DNA of 64,000 bases from Bradyrhizobium sp. SZCCT0153 (lineage in GTDB: Bacteria > Pseudomonadota > Alphaproteobacteria > Rhizobiales > Xanthobacteraceae): assembly GCF_018129995.1 (NCBI RefSeq), contig NZ_JAFCKS010000005.1:558001-622000 (forward strand). Reading direction: 5' to 3'. A model generated the notes under the pieces. The model was not told the origin of the DNA. It searched no databases and saw only the letters and a program-made list of their open reading frames with translations. Shown piece after piece: positions 25,901-33,793 of the stretch; within the stretch, counting starts at the first letter, position 1, and every line of letters starts with the position of its first letter. Made by a program: the position numbers and the translations under genes.

Positions 25901-26748
25901 TCCGGCTGGAAGGCGACATCGACGACGTAGTTCTTCTCGTCGCGGAAGGAGTGCACGTCGGAATCGCCGATCAGCGCGATCTCGACACTGGTCTGGTCGA
26001 TGTCCGCCTTCTGCTTGATCGAGGCGACATTCGGCGGCGCCGCGACGACGGCGTCGGCCAGGTCGAAATTGAGATTGGCGTTGAAGGCGAGCGTGAGCTT
26101 CTGCTCGTTGAGCACGGAGGAGACGCCGACGCCGTCGGGCATCTCGAACACGAAGCGGACGAAGGTCGGCTGCACCGAGGCGCGCACGCGGATCTGCGGA
26201 CGTTTCTTGCTCTCGGCCGCGGCGCGCTGGGCGCGCAGCGCGCGTTCGGCGACACGCGCGCGCTCGGCAAGTTCCTTGACCACGTCCATGGGCAGGCTCG
26301 GCGGCGACCCCTTCCAGCCCTCCGGCAAGAGGTCGATGAAGGTGCGCTCGCCGGCATTCATGGTGTTGACGGTGACGCGCCGCGCCAGCGACAGGCGGAT
26401 GGCGCCCCCGTCGGGATCGCGGCGGGCGGAGTTGACGTAATCGGGCGCACCTTCCGGAACGCGGTCGACGGGAACATCGACCGGCCGGTCGAAGCGGATG
26501 ATGAGGATGGAGCCGGCCGTCGTCACCTCGGAAGGCACATCCTCGCCGAGCTTGATCACCAGCCGGGCAAAGCCGCCGCTGGCCGAGAAACTCGCCTCAC
26601 CCCGGATGGAATCGGCTGCCCGGGCAGGCGCACCGAAGCCGATCAGCAGGCAGGCCGCAAGCAGCGGCGCGCTCCGGACATGACGCGACAGCCCCCGCGC
26701 CAGGGCGCGGGCTCGCGACACAAATCCAGCGGCAGCCTCTTGCGCCAT
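22990..26748 (-). CDS. Large secreted TPR protein of the flagellar locus
   Basis: About 1,252 residues. A signal peptide or anchor (SAPLLAACLLIGFGAPARAA) precedes an AMIN-like beta-rich N-terminal region (about 40-300: ARLVIKLGEDVP..., FVRFVFEMPDG), an Ala/Pro/Lys-rich low-complexity linker (about 300-430), a second beta-rich part, and a helical repeat region over the last 550 residues (VKTLQMLSQMYAENGRYRDALAAART, AEALGHDKDALDDYKFA) of TPR type. It is transcribed in the same direction as motE and has its own CtrA box at 26826-26840. It may act in the periplasm as a motor or peptidoglycan-linked scaffold, like rhizobial MotC, but that is inference. ATGs at 26757 and 26748 are both possible starts. 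Confidence 0.75.
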   Translation of the reverse strand: MAQEAAAGFVSRARALARGLSRHVRSAPLLAACLLIGFGAPARAADSIRGEASFSASGGFARLVIKLGEDVPSEVTTAGSILIIRFDRPVDVPVDRVPEGAPDYVNSARRDPDGGAIRLSLARRVTVNTMNAGERTFIDLLPEGWKGSPPSLPMDVVKELAERARVAERALRAQRAAAESKKRPQIRVRASVQPTFVRFVFEMPDGVGVSSVLNEQKLTLAFNANLNFDLADAVVAAPPNVASIKQKADIDQTSVEIALIGDSDVHSFRDEKNYVVDVAFQPDKGKMAATPEAVIAQAKPAVHGPAPAPEKPAAEKPKDAHREIVPPTSETIAREAKVEAKPEIKPEAPAAMPSVEAPKPAPAPAAEAAPAAEAPKEVLKEAAKPAEAAAPMAPVKPMNPAVVEAPKEAAKEATPEPVKEATKEATKAPAEAPAMPKPIVASVDARRDSDGLRVTFPLQVSTPAAAFRRGDTIWLVFDSPKPIDVEAIRTKGGAMIGEVGRIPLDKGQAVRIRLTRPLVYSLTSEEVGKETNWLLTLADKIQATPLPLMMSRNITDPALANIAIPFANPGLLHKLTDPDAGDTLYVVTGQRPVRGFIKRQDLVDLALLESAHGIAIRPNSDEIGVEVGADKVILGKKGGLTLSPVDISAERAPTAVRPIFSPEGWRKGQSENFIARQSELITAISNVEPGLRSLPRLDLAQFYMSRAMYHEAKAVTELMLSDPLNKEESSALIMHAIASILVGRPAQGLKDLANPVIGNSHDSQLWKALAYARQGKWADAREKFKNVEFAIASLPLDIQRIVTMEAMRASLEVKDYAGASKRRSELEVVGVSPEAGPGFAVLRGRLAEALGHDKDALDDYKFAVASSDRPAAAEAKQLEVALRQKRDEISKEDALRELETLSMTWRGDSIEVKTLQMLSQMYAENGRYRDALAAARTATRLQPNAEASRQAQDLASDLFAQIFLGPKGDELPPVEALGMFYEFRELTPIGRRGDELIRRLADRLASIDLLDQAAELLQYQVDHRLEGAARAQVAARLSMIYLANRRPDMAITALRASRISDLSGELRQQRLLLEARAQSDVGRHDLALDIVSNVSGREVLRLRSDIFWAARRWRESAEQIELYYGDRFRDFKPLNAVEKSDIIRAAVGYALADDSIGLSRFREKYAPLMSESADRLAFDIASKPTGASSAEFADIAKLAASVDTLDGFLREMKQRFPDASARAPASPQAKDEADHTGSLPTIPVVRQIKMTR

Positions 26749-26825
26749 TGGCGGCATTTCTTCCGGTTCGACGGTCCATGCCGGCACTGACGCCGGCCCG
26801 TGCCGTCGATTGTAGGTTTTGCCAA

Positions 26826-26840
26826 TTAAGGGCTTCTTAA
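26826..26840. promoter_or_regulatory. CtrA box upstream of the TPR gene
   Basis: TTAA-GGGCTTC-TTAA, a perfect TTAA-N7-TTAA match about 78 bp before the TPR gene start and just beyond the motE stop codon. It suggests independent cell-cycle control of the TPR gene. Confidence 0.65.
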
Positions 26841-26850
26841 GTATGAGCCC

Positions 26851-27609
26851 TCAATTCGGCTTTTGGGTCGGCTTGCCGTCGATCTTGGGCAGGTCGCTGG
26901 CCGAGGCGGACTGGTCGCCGCCATTGGCCCGGCGGGCCATTTCGACCGTCAGCCGCTCGGCAGCCTCCGGCGACATCAGCCCCATGATGTCCGACATCTT
27001 TCGCGGCGCGATCTGCGAGGCGATCTCGATCAGCACGCCCATCTCCAGACGGTCGAACACCCGCGCGGCATCCTTGGGCTTCATGCCCTCATACATGGTC
27101 ACGAGGCCCTTCATGCGCTGGGCCTCGGCGGCCTTCTGCTCGGCCTGGGTCGCGGAGATGCGGGTTTCCACCGCCTTCATCTCCTCGACCTTGTTTTCGA
27201 TGCGCTTCTCGGCGGATTTCAACAAGCTCTCGCGGATGTCGATCTCGCGCTGGCGGGCCTCGATCTCCTGGCGGCGCGACTGCAGGCGTTCCAGGATGGC
27301 GCGCTCGGAGGCCGAGACCTGCGGCTGGGCTTCCTCCACCTTGACCACGGTGCCTTCGGGCTTGGATTCGGGTGCGGCCGGCTTCGGCGCCTCCTTCGGC
27401 GCGCCATGGGTCGAGCCCGTGATATCGGGATCTTCGTGCCCGGTCGGGAAGTTCAGGTTTTCCTGCGCCCAGGATTTCTTGATCTGGCTCGGCTTGTAGT
27501 CGAAAACATAGCCGCCATTGATCACGAGGCCCGCGACCTTCAGCGTGGCAAGGCCCGCGACGGCAACCAGCACGACCGGAATGACACGAATGTTACGAAA
27601 GGACTTCAT
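26851..27609 (-). CDS. motE: MotE-like flagellar motor protein
   Basis: A 252-residue protein with an N-terminal transmembrane/signal helix (IPVVLVAVAGLATLKVAGLVI), a Pro/Glu-rich linker, a charged coiled coil (about residues 95-160, ERAILERLQSRRQEIEARQREID) and a C-terminal MgtE-N-like domain (MYEGMKPKDAARVFDRLEMGVLIEIASQIAPRKMSDIM). This is the MotE arrangement; in Sinorhizobium MotE is a periplasmic chaperone needed for MotC folding and motor function. It follows the DUF6468 gene by 9 bp in the fliL-fliM-DUF6468-motE operon. Confidence 0.9.
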   Translation of the reverse strand: MKSFRNIRVIPVVLVAVAGLATLKVAGLVINGGYVFDYKPSQIKKSWAQENLNFPTGHEDPDITGSTHGAPKEAPKPAAPESKPEGTVVKVEEAQPQVSASERAILERLQSRRQEIEARQREIDIRESLLKSAEKRIENKVEEMKAVETRISATQAEQKAAEAQRMKGLVTMYEGMKPKDAARVFDRLEMGVLIEIASQIAPRKMSDIMGLMSPEAAERLTVEMARRANGGDQSASASDLPKIDGKPTQKPN

Positions 27610-27618
27610 ACCCTGACT

Positions 27619-28065
27619 TTATGCGGCAAGACCGTTGGATCGTCGGCGCTCGGAGAAGGCTTCGGCCGCAGCCGCCACCGCCTTCGCCGACGAAGGCTTG
27701 GCCGCGGGCGCGGCGACCGCTTCCGGGTCCGTCGCGGGGCGCGCGGCGATCGCGATCTTGGACAGGCGCCGCACCACGTTGTCGGCTTCGCCGAGCTGCT
27801 TGTAGAGCTGGTCGGACATCTGCGTCGCCGCCGCGAGCTGGCTGCCGAGGTTCTCGTTGACGTCGCGCACGGCGAGCTTCAGCCCGCCGATCGCGCGCTC
27901 GGCGATCTCGGTCGCGGTGATCAGCTCGCCGATGACGGCCTTCAGCGAATGCTCGTCCGCCTTCAGCCGCGTCAGCCGCTTGTTGAGCATGACGCAGTAG
28001 AAGATCGTCAGCATCAGCAGGATAGCCACCAGCGTCTCGATCGCCATTCCCAGGGAGTGGTTCAT
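27619..28065 (-). CDS. DUF6468-type membrane-anchored protein
   Basis: A 148-residue protein with one N-terminal transmembrane helix (ETLVAILLMLTIFYCVMLNKRL) and a helical domain (AVIGELITATEIAERAIGGLKLAVRD...SQLAAATQMSDQLYKQL). Such a gene (DUF6468) occurs directly after fliM in many alphaproteobacteria. Start at 28065 follows GGAGG and overlaps the fliM stop by 4 bp, so it is translationally coupled. It probably has an accessory role in the flagellar motor or C ring; no experiment known to me defines it. Confidence 0.85.
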   Translation of the reverse strand: MNHSLGMAIETLVAILLMLTIFYCVMLNKRLTRLKADEHSLKAVIGELITATEIAERAIGGLKLAVRDVNENLGSQLAAATQMSDQLYKQLGEADNVVRRLSKIAIAARPATDPEAVAAPAAKPSSAKAVAAAAEAFSERRRSNGLAA

Positions 28066-29264
28066 GGGGCCTCCATCATCTTGTTCTGCTCGTCCACCTT
28101 CTCGAACATCGCAAGTGTCGTACTTGGCTTGCGCAAGGGTTTCGTCACGCGGATGGCGACGCGGTCGCCGACCCGGCCCATCCGTCCCTCGGTCAGCGTG
28201 ACGTCGCCGCAGCGCACGGTCACGTTGGCGTCCGCGCGCATGTCGAGCGGCAGCGTGTCGCCGACCTTGAGCCGCATCAGCTGCTTGAGCGGGATCTCGG
28301 CCTCGTAGAGCACGGCATCGACCGCGATCTCGGCCTGGTTGATCTCGGTGGCGAAATGGCCCTCCCAGATCGTGTCGCGGCCGAATTTTTCGCCCATGAA
28401 CATCTGGAGCAGGACGCCCCGGATCGGCTCGATGGTCGCGTAAGGCAGCAGCAGCTCGATATTGCCGCCGCGATCTTCCATGTCGATGCGCAGGCGCACC
28501 AAGATCGCGGCGTTGGCAGGACGGCTGATCGCGGCGAAACGCGGGTTGGTCTCGAGCCGGTCGATCGTGAAGGTCACCGGCGAGAGCGGCCGGAACGCCT
28601 GCTCGGCGTCGGCCAGAACGACCTCGACCAGCCGCTTGACCAGCTCGGTCTCGATCGTGGTGTAGGGCCGGCCCTCGATGCGAAGCTGGCTCGCGCCGCG
28701 GCGCCCGCCGAGCAGCACGTCGATCATCGAGTAGATCAGGCTGGAATCGACCACCGCCATGCCGAAGTTTTCCCACTCCTCGGCCTTGAACACCGAGAGC
28801 ACGGCCGGTAGCGGGATCGAGTTCATGTAGTCGCCGAAGCGCACCGAGGTGATGCGGTCGAGCGAGACTTCGACGTTGTCGGAGGTGAAATTGCGCAAGC
28901 TGGTCGTCAGCAACCGCACCAGGCGGTCGAAGACGATTTCGAGCATCGGCAGACGCTCGTAGGAGACCATCGCCGAATCGATGATGGCGCGAATGCCGGA
29001 ATGGTCGTCCAGCGTGACGTCGCCGACCGTGAAGCCGAGGAGATTGTCGATCTCCTCCTGCGACAGCACCCGTTCGCCGGAATTCTTGCCGGCGCCGAGA
29101 TCGCGGCTGCCGTCCTCGACCATGGCCGCCCATTGCAGGGCCATGGTCTCGGAGAGTTCGTTTTCGGCAGCAGCCTTCGCGGCCTCGGCGGGATCCTCGG
29201 AATCGAGCGAGGCCTCCCACTGGGCGGCAATTGCATCCTGGTCTGGTTGGTCGGTGCCTGCCAT
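28062..29264 (-). CDS. fliM: Flagellar motor switch protein FliM
   Basis: A 400-residue C-ring protein. The CheY-binding motif LSQEEIDNLLGF lies at residues 67-78, preceded by an unusual 65-residue acidic N-terminal extension. The middle CheC-like domain (LTTSLRNFTSDNVEVSL...FGDYMNSIPLPAVLSVF) and the C-terminal SpoA domain (VGDTLPLDMRADANVTVRCGDVTL) are complete. FliM receives phospho-CheY and sets rotation direction. It follows fliL by 19 bp and overlaps the DUF6468 gene by 4 bp. fliG and fliN are not in this window. Confidence 0.96.
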   Translation of the reverse strand: MAGTDQPDQDAIAAQWEASLDSEDPAEAAKAAAENELSETMALQWAAMVEDGSRDLGAGKNSGERVLSQEEIDNLLGFTVGDVTLDDHSGIRAIIDSAMVSYERLPMLEIVFDRLVRLLTTSLRNFTSDNVEVSLDRITSVRFGDYMNSIPLPAVLSVFKAEEWENFGMAVVDSSLIYSMIDVLLGGRRGASQLRIEGRPYTTIETELVKRLVEVVLADAEQAFRPLSPVTFTIDRLETNPRFAAISRPANAAILVRLRIDMEDRGGNIELLLPYATIEPIRGVLLQMFMGEKFGRDTIWEGHFATEINQAEIAVDAVLYEAEIPLKQLMRLKVGDTLPLDMRADANVTVRCGDVTLTEGRMGRVGDRVAIRVTKPLRKPSTTLAMFEKVDEQNKMMEAP

Positions 29265-29283
29265 GATCCCTAGCCCGTCATGC

Positions 29284-29784
29284 TCACTGGATCACGACTT
29301 CCTTGAACAGCACCGCGCTGACCTGGACCGGCGCCACCGCCGCGTTGACGCGCTTGGTCAGCTCTTCCTTGAGGCGGAAGACGCCGGCGGAGCCGTTGAG
29401 GTCGGAGGAGCGCAGCTCGCGCACATAGGTCTGGAAGATGTCGGTGATGCGCGGCATCGTCGGCTTGATCGCCTCGATCTGCTTCTCTTCCTTCAGCTCC
29501 AGCACGATCTTGAGCTTGAGATATTGCACGCGCTCGCCCGGCGCGCCGGCGAGGTTGACCATGATGTCGGGAACGTCGACGAAGGCCGGCGGCTTCGGCG
29601 GAGGCGCCGCTTCGGCGTGATGCTCGTCGTCGCCGTGACGGAAGAAGAAGAACCAGGTCGCGGCACCGCCGCCGAGGACGGCGAGCAGACCGACGGCCAT
29701 GATGATGAGCTTGAGCTTGTTCTTCGGCGGAGCGGCTTCCGCGCCTTCGGCGCCTGCGCCGCCTTCCGCTTCATTCTCTGCCAT
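29284..29784 (-). CDS. fliL: Flagellar basal body-associated protein FliL
   Basis: A 166-residue protein. An acidic/Ala-rich cytoplasmic N-terminus is followed by one transmembrane helix (about 25-48, LIIMAVGLLAVLGGGAATWFFFF) and a periplasmic domain with DVPDIMVNLAGAPGERVQYLKLKIVLEL and the C-terminal VSAVLFKEVVIQ. FliL surrounds the stator in the periplasm and stabilises it. It heads the fliL-fliM-DUF6468-motE operon, divergent from flgF. Confidence 0.95.
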   Translation of the reverse strand: MAENEAEGGAGAEGAEAAPPKNKLKLIIMAVGLLAVLGGGAATWFFFFRHGDDEHHAEAAPPPKPPAFVDVPDIMVNLAGAPGERVQYLKLKIVLELKEEKQIEAIKPTMPRITDIFQTYVRELRSSDLNGSAGVFRLKEELTKRVNAAVAPVQVSAVLFKEVVIQ

Positions 29785-30166
29785 GGTCGCCGCGCTCGTT
29801 CATTTCTCAAAGGGATCGAAAGAGCGAAGCCTCCTGGCAGACAATGACGCGATACAAATGCCCCAGCGCAGTGCGCTCCTCTTGCCTGCAAACGCTACGG
29901 TAATAATGGTTAACGGAACCTTTCGATTGGGCCTCCGCTAGGAAAAATCTGCCGGGCAAACATGGCTAACAGACCCTTTCTGCCGCCTGCTTTCGTCCTC
30001 GAAAAATCAACAAGACATTGAAATAACGTAACTTTCCAGACTGGCACGACTTTCGCTGAGAAAGGGCCGAGACCCAAGGTTTGGGAGAACCCGAGGTCTC
30101 GTTCACGGGGTCCGCCAAGGCGCTTGGGAGAGCGAGGCGGCAGATCCCACTCAGGGGAGATTTCCG
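29785..30166. promoter_or_regulatory. Divergent control region of fliL and flgF
   Basis: A 382-bp gap without a convincing gene. The right part holds the sigma54 promoter of flgF (30042-30057) and an AGGGGAGA ribosome binding site at the flgF start. On the fliL side there is a weak GG-N10-GC candidate near 29850-29863 and a lone GTTAAC near 29910, neither convincing. Confidence 0.6.
30042..30057 (+). promoter_or_regulatory. Sigma54 promoter of flgF-flgG-flgA-flgH
   Basis: TGGCACGACTTTCGCT has the -24 GG and -12 GC exactly ten bases apart and a full TGGCACG block. The start point should be near 30068, about 100 bp before flgF. In alphaproteobacteria, rod/ring/hook operons of this class use RpoN with FlbD. 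Confidence 0.8.
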
Positions 30167-30928
30167 ATGCAGAACGCGCTTCTGATCGGCCTGTCACGGC
30201 AGATGACGTTGGAGCGGCAGATGGATGTCATCGCCAACAACGTCGCCAATGCCAATACCAATGGCTTCAAGGCCGACCATTCGCTGTTCGAGGAGTACCT
30301 CAACTCGAACGCGCACGAGGACAATTTCGTCGGCTCCGACCGCCGGGTCTCCTATGTGCAGGACCGCGGCACCTTCCGCGACGTCGGCCAGGGACCGATG
30401 GAGCCGACCAAGAATCCGCTCGACATGGCGATCAGCGGCGACGCCTATTTCGCGGTGCAGGCCAATGGCGGCGAGCGCTACACCCGCGACGGCAAATTCT
30501 CGCTCAACAGCACCGGCCAGCTCGTCACCTCCGACGGCAACCTCGTGCTCGGCACCGCCGGCCCGATCACCTTCCAGCCGACCGACCACGACATCAACGT
30601 CGCTCCGGACGGCTCCGTCACGGTGCTCGAAGGCACGGCCAAGACCGACTCGATCCGCGGCAAGATCCGCATGGTGTCGTTCGACGATCCGGCCAGGCTG
30701 ACCAAGCTCGGCGCCAATCTCTATGCCGCCGGCTCCGCGACCCAGCAGACCGACACCAAGTCCACCGTGCAGCAGGGCTACGTCGAGAAGTCGAACGTGA
30801 ACTCGGTCGGCGAGATGAGCCGCATGGTCGAAGTCATGCGCAGCTACACCGCCATCGCCAACCTGCTCCAGCAGCAGAGTGACCTCCACAAATCGGCGAT
30901 CGAGAAACTCGCCGATGTTCCGGCCTGA
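30167..30928 (+). CDS. flgF: Flagellar rod protein FlgF
   Basis: A 253-residue distal rod protein. N-terminal axial motif RQMTLERQMDVIANNVANANTNGFKAD, central SGDAYFAVQANGGERYTRDGKF, and C-terminal GEMSRMVEVMRSYTAIANLLQQQSDL. The start at 30167 follows AGGGGAGA. First gene of the flgF-flgG-flgA-flgH operon behind the sigma54 promoter at 30042-30057; flgG starts 16 bp after its stop. Confidence 0.97.
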   Translation: MQNALLIGLSRQMTLERQMDVIANNVANANTNGFKADHSLFEEYLNSNAHEDNFVGSDRRVSYVQDRGTFRDVGQGPMEPTKNPLDMAISGDAYFAVQANGGERYTRDGKFSLNSTGQLVTSDGNLVLGTAGPITFQPTDHDINVAPDGSVTVLEGTAKTDSIRGKIRMVSFDDPARLTKLGANLYAAGSATQQTDTKSTVQQGYVEKSNVNSVGEMSRMVEVMRSYTAIANLLQQQSDLHKSAIEKLADVPA

Positions 30929-30944
30929 TTGAGGGAGAACTGAC

Positions 30945-31733
30945 ATGCAGGCGCTTCACACCGCAGCGACCGGAATGGCGGCACAGGAACTCAACGTTCA
31001 GGTGATCTCCAACAACATCGCCAACCTGCGCACCACCGGCTTCAAGAAGCAGACCGCCTCGTTCCAGGACCTGATCTACGAACACGTGCGCCGCGTCGGC
31101 GCCCAGTCGTCCGACCAGGGCACCATCCTGCCGGTCGGCGTCGACATCGGCGGCGGCGTCAAGACCGTCGGCACGCCGCGCAGCATGACGCAAGGCACGC
31201 TGTCGCAGACCGGCAACGATCTCGACCTCGCGGTCTCGGGCGAAGGCTTCTTCAAGATCCTGATGCCCGACGGCAGCTACCAGTACACCCGCGACGGCAC
31301 CTTCCAGATGGACAATCAGGGCCGCGTCGTCACCGCGCAGGGCAACCCGGTGCAGCCGACGATCACGATCCCGAACAACGCTTCGGGCCTGACCGTCAAC
31401 GTGCAGGGCCAGGTCTCGGTGACGCTGCCGGGCTCGTCGACCTCGACCATCCAGGGCCAGATCGGCCTGACCCGCTTCATCAACAAGGCCGGCCTGCAGC
31501 CGGTCGGCAACAATCAATTCACCGAGACGCCCTCCTCCGGCCCGCCCCAGGACGGCACCGCGACCGCCGAAGGTTACGGCAACATCACCCAGGGCAGCCT
31601 CGAGCAGGCCAATGTCGACGTCGTCTCGGAGATGAGCGACCTGATCGCGGCCCAGCGCGCCTACGAGATGAACGCCAAGGTGATCAGCGCCGCCGACCAG
31701 ATGATGCAATCGACCACGGCGCTGTTCCGCTGA
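30945..31733 (+). CDS. flgG: Flagellar distal rod protein FlgG
   Basis: A 262-residue distal rod protein, the expected length. N-terminal MQALHTAATGMAAQELNVQVISNNIANLRTTGFKKQ and C-terminal SEMSDLIAAQRAYEMNAKVISAADQMMQSTTALFR are FlgG signatures. FlgG forms the drive shaft inside the P and L rings made by FlgI and FlgH, both encoded in the window. Confidence 0.98.
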   Translation: MQALHTAATGMAAQELNVQVISNNIANLRTTGFKKQTASFQDLIYEHVRRVGAQSSDQGTILPVGVDIGGGVKTVGTPRSMTQGTLSQTGNDLDLAVSGEGFFKILMPDGSYQYTRDGTFQMDNQGRVVTAQGNPVQPTITIPNNASGLTVNVQGQVSVTLPGSSTSTIQGQIGLTRFINKAGLQPVGNNQFTETPSSGPPQDGTATAEGYGNITQGSLEQANVDVVSEMSDLIAAQRAYEMNAKVISAADQMMQSTTALFR

Positions 31734-31743
31734 GGTGATGGCA

Positions 31744-32883
31744 ATGATCCGCACCACCCTCGCCACGATCTCGGCCCTGCTCGCGCTGGCACTGCCCGCA
31801 CGGGCCGCCGACGATTTCATCGCAACGCCGACGCTGCGCGCGAGCATCACCGTGACCTCGGACGTGGTTCGGGTCGGCGATCTCATCGACAATGCCGGCT
31901 CCGCCGCCCTGATCCCGGTCTACCGCTCGCCCGATCTCGGCACCACCGGTGCGCTGTCGGTCGCCCAGGTCCTGAGCGTGCTCCGTGCCAAGCAGGTGAT
32001 CGGCGTGATGACCGGCGACATCAAGGAGGTCCAGGTCACCCGTCTCGCCCGCACGCTCGCCAACAAGGACCTCGAAAACGCGGTCGCTTCGGCGCTCGAG
32101 CACCGCTTCGGCTTCGGCAGTGCCGCCAACATCACGGTCACGTTCGACCGCGGCATTGCCGACATACGGCTGGACGCCTCCAACACCGGCGCGCTCCTGC
32201 CGGTCGCAACCCGCTATGACGCCCGCAGCGGCCGTTTCGACATCGCCTTCGAGATCAACAACGACAACAATCAGGCGGCGACCAAGCTGCGCTTCAGCGG
32301 CACCGCCATCGAGACGGTGGAAGTGGCCGTGCTGACGCGCGACATCGACCGCGCCGATCTCCTGAAGTCCTCCGACGTTGCCGTGGAGCGCCGGCCGAAG
32401 GCCGAGGTCACCGGCGAGGCCGCCTCGCGCGATCGCACGCTCGGCATGCAGCTCCGCCGGCCGATGCGGGCGGGCACGCCGATCCGCGTCGCCGACATCG
32501 TCAAGCCCGACTTCGTGCAGCGCGACCAGAGCGTCACCGTGATCTACCAGGTCCCCGGGATCTATCTCACGACCCGCGGCAAGGCGCTAGAGAGCGGCGC
32601 CGAGGGCGACACCATCAGCGTGCTCAACCTGCAGACCAAGCGCACCTTAAGCGGCACCGTCACCGCCCGCGGCCAGATCACGGTCCAGGGGGCCAGCCAG
32701 TCCGCGCCGATGCCGGCTGCGGTCGAGCAGACTTCCTCGCTCAAGCGCGACGAAGCGCCCGCCCCCATCGACACTGCGGCCCTCGTCCGGAACCTGGTCC
32801 AGGCCCCCGCGTCTGCGGCCCAGATCGCCCAAGCCCAGATCCCGCAAGTTCGCGTCTCGCAAGCTCCAGCCAAGTCAGAGTAA
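31744..32883 (+). CDS. flgA: P-ring chaperone FlgA
   Basis: A 379-residue periplasmic protein with signal peptide MIRTTLATISALLALALPARA. The C-terminal half holds the SAF-like FlgA domain (MRAGTPIRVADIVKPDFVQRDQSVTVIYQVPGIYLTTRGKAL...TKRTLSGTVTARGQI). FlgA assists FlgI polymerisation in the P ring. It is longer than enterobacterial FlgA owing to an N-terminal repeat-like domain and a C-terminal Ala/Pro/Gln-rich tail. ATG 31744 was preferred because GAGG at 31732-31735, overlapping the flgG stop, lies eight bases upstream. Confidence 0.93.
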   Translation: MIRTTLATISALLALALPARAADDFIATPTLRASITVTSDVVRVGDLIDNAGSAALIPVYRSPDLGTTGALSVAQVLSVLRAKQVIGVMTGDIKEVQVTRLARTLANKDLENAVASALEHRFGFGSAANITVTFDRGIADIRLDASNTGALLPVATRYDARSGRFDIAFEINNDNNQAATKLRFSGTAIETVEVAVLTRDIDRADLLKSSDVAVERRPKAEVTGEAASRDRTLGMQLRRPMRAGTPIRVADIVKPDFVQRDQSVTVIYQVPGIYLTTRGKALESGAEGDTISVLNLQTKRTLSGTVTARGQITVQGASQSAPMPAAVEQTSSLKRDEAPAPIDTAALVRNLVQAPASAAQIAQAQIPQVRVSQAPAKSE

Positions 32884-32886
32884 GTC

Positions 32887-33654
32887 ATGTCCAGTTTCAG
32901 TTCGGCTTTTCGTCCTCGCCGCATCGCGATCTCTGCCCTGCTCCTGGCAATTTGCGCGCTGGCGAGCGGCTGTTCCTCGATCGACCGCCTGTCGCAGATC
33001 GGTGAGCAACCGAAGCTGTCGTCGATCGACAATCCGACGGCGCAGCCCGGCTACAAGCCGGTGCAGATGCCGATGCCGAAGCCGGAAGTCGCCTCCTACA
33101 ATCCGAACTCGTTGTGGCGCAACGGCAGCCGCGCCTTCTTCAAGGACCAGCGCGCCCACCAGATCGGCGATCTCCTCACCGTGACCGTGAACATCACCGA
33201 CAAGGCCAACCTCTCCAACGAGACCCAGCGCAGCCGCACCAATTCGGAAGATTCCGGCATCACCGACTTCATCGGCGCCAAGACCCTCGGCGCGCAGGCG
33301 CAGAAGGTGCTGCCCGGCCGTATCCTCACCGCCGACTCCACCGCCTCCAGCGACGGCAAGGGCTCGGTCAACCGCCAGGAAGCGTTGCAGACCAACGTCG
33401 CCGCGGTCGTCACCCAGGTGCTGCCGAACGGCAACCTCGTGGTCGAAGGCAAGCAGGAGATCCGCGTCAACTACGAGATCCGCGAACTCGTCGTCGCCGG
33501 CATCGTCCGCCCCGAAGACATCCAGAGCGACAACACCATCGATTCCACCAAGATCGCGCAGGCCCGCATCGCCTATGGCGGCCGCGGCCAGATCATGGAC
33601 GTGCAGCAACCGCGCTACGGCCAGCAAGTCATGGACGTGCTGCTGCCCTTCTAG
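32887..33654 (+). CDS. flgH: Flagellar L-ring lipoprotein FlgH
   Basis: A 255-residue outer-membrane lipoprotein. The signal peptide ends in the lipobox LASGC with lipidated C29. L-ring motifs: SLWRNGSRAFFKDQRAHQIGDLLTVTVNITDKA and NGNLVVEGKQEIRVNYEIRELVVAGIVRPEDI. It starts three bases after the flgA stop and ends the operon, followed by a strong hairpin at 33714-33746. Confidence 0.97.
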   Translation: MSSFSSAFRPRRIAISALLLAICALASGCSSIDRLSQIGEQPKLSSIDNPTAQPGYKPVQMPMPKPEVASYNPNSLWRNGSRAFFKDQRAHQIGDLLTVTVNITDKANLSNETQRSRTNSEDSGITDFIGAKTLGAQAQKVLPGRILTADSTASSDGKGSVNRQEALQTNVAAVVTQVLPNGNLVVEGKQEIRVNYEIRELVVAGIVRPEDIQSDNTIDSTKIAQARIAYGGRGQIMDVQQPRYGQQVMDVLLPF

Positions 33655-33713
33655 CCTTCTCCCGAGCTCCCACATCGTGTTCGCGAACCTAGGCGCGGAC
33701 GACGATGTACGAC

Positions 33714-33746
33714 GCGGCCCTCGCTAGCTCCCCTGGCGAGGGCCGC
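33714..33746 (+). terminator. Terminator after flgH
   Basis: GCGGCCCTCGC (33714-33724) pairs perfectly with GCGAGGGCCGC (33736-33746) around an 11-base loop, followed by ATGTATTTTC. It lies between flgH and the convergent hydratase gene and could serve both. Confidence 0.75.
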
Positions 33747-33793
33747 ATGTATTTTCTGGCACGCGTTGCGCTCGCAAAGACGACGGAGAGAGC

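Noticed and set aside
23044..26790. Several long plus-strand ORFs opposite the TPR gene (up to 391 codons)
   Set aside because: Shadow frames of a well-supported minus-strand gene; translations are Arg/Asp/Val-rich without motifs.
29850..29863. GG-N10-GC spacing as a sigma54 promoter for fliL
   Set aside because: The -12 region (ATCGC) is poor, and fliL operons in relatives are usually early genes without sigma54. It was left out of the feature list.
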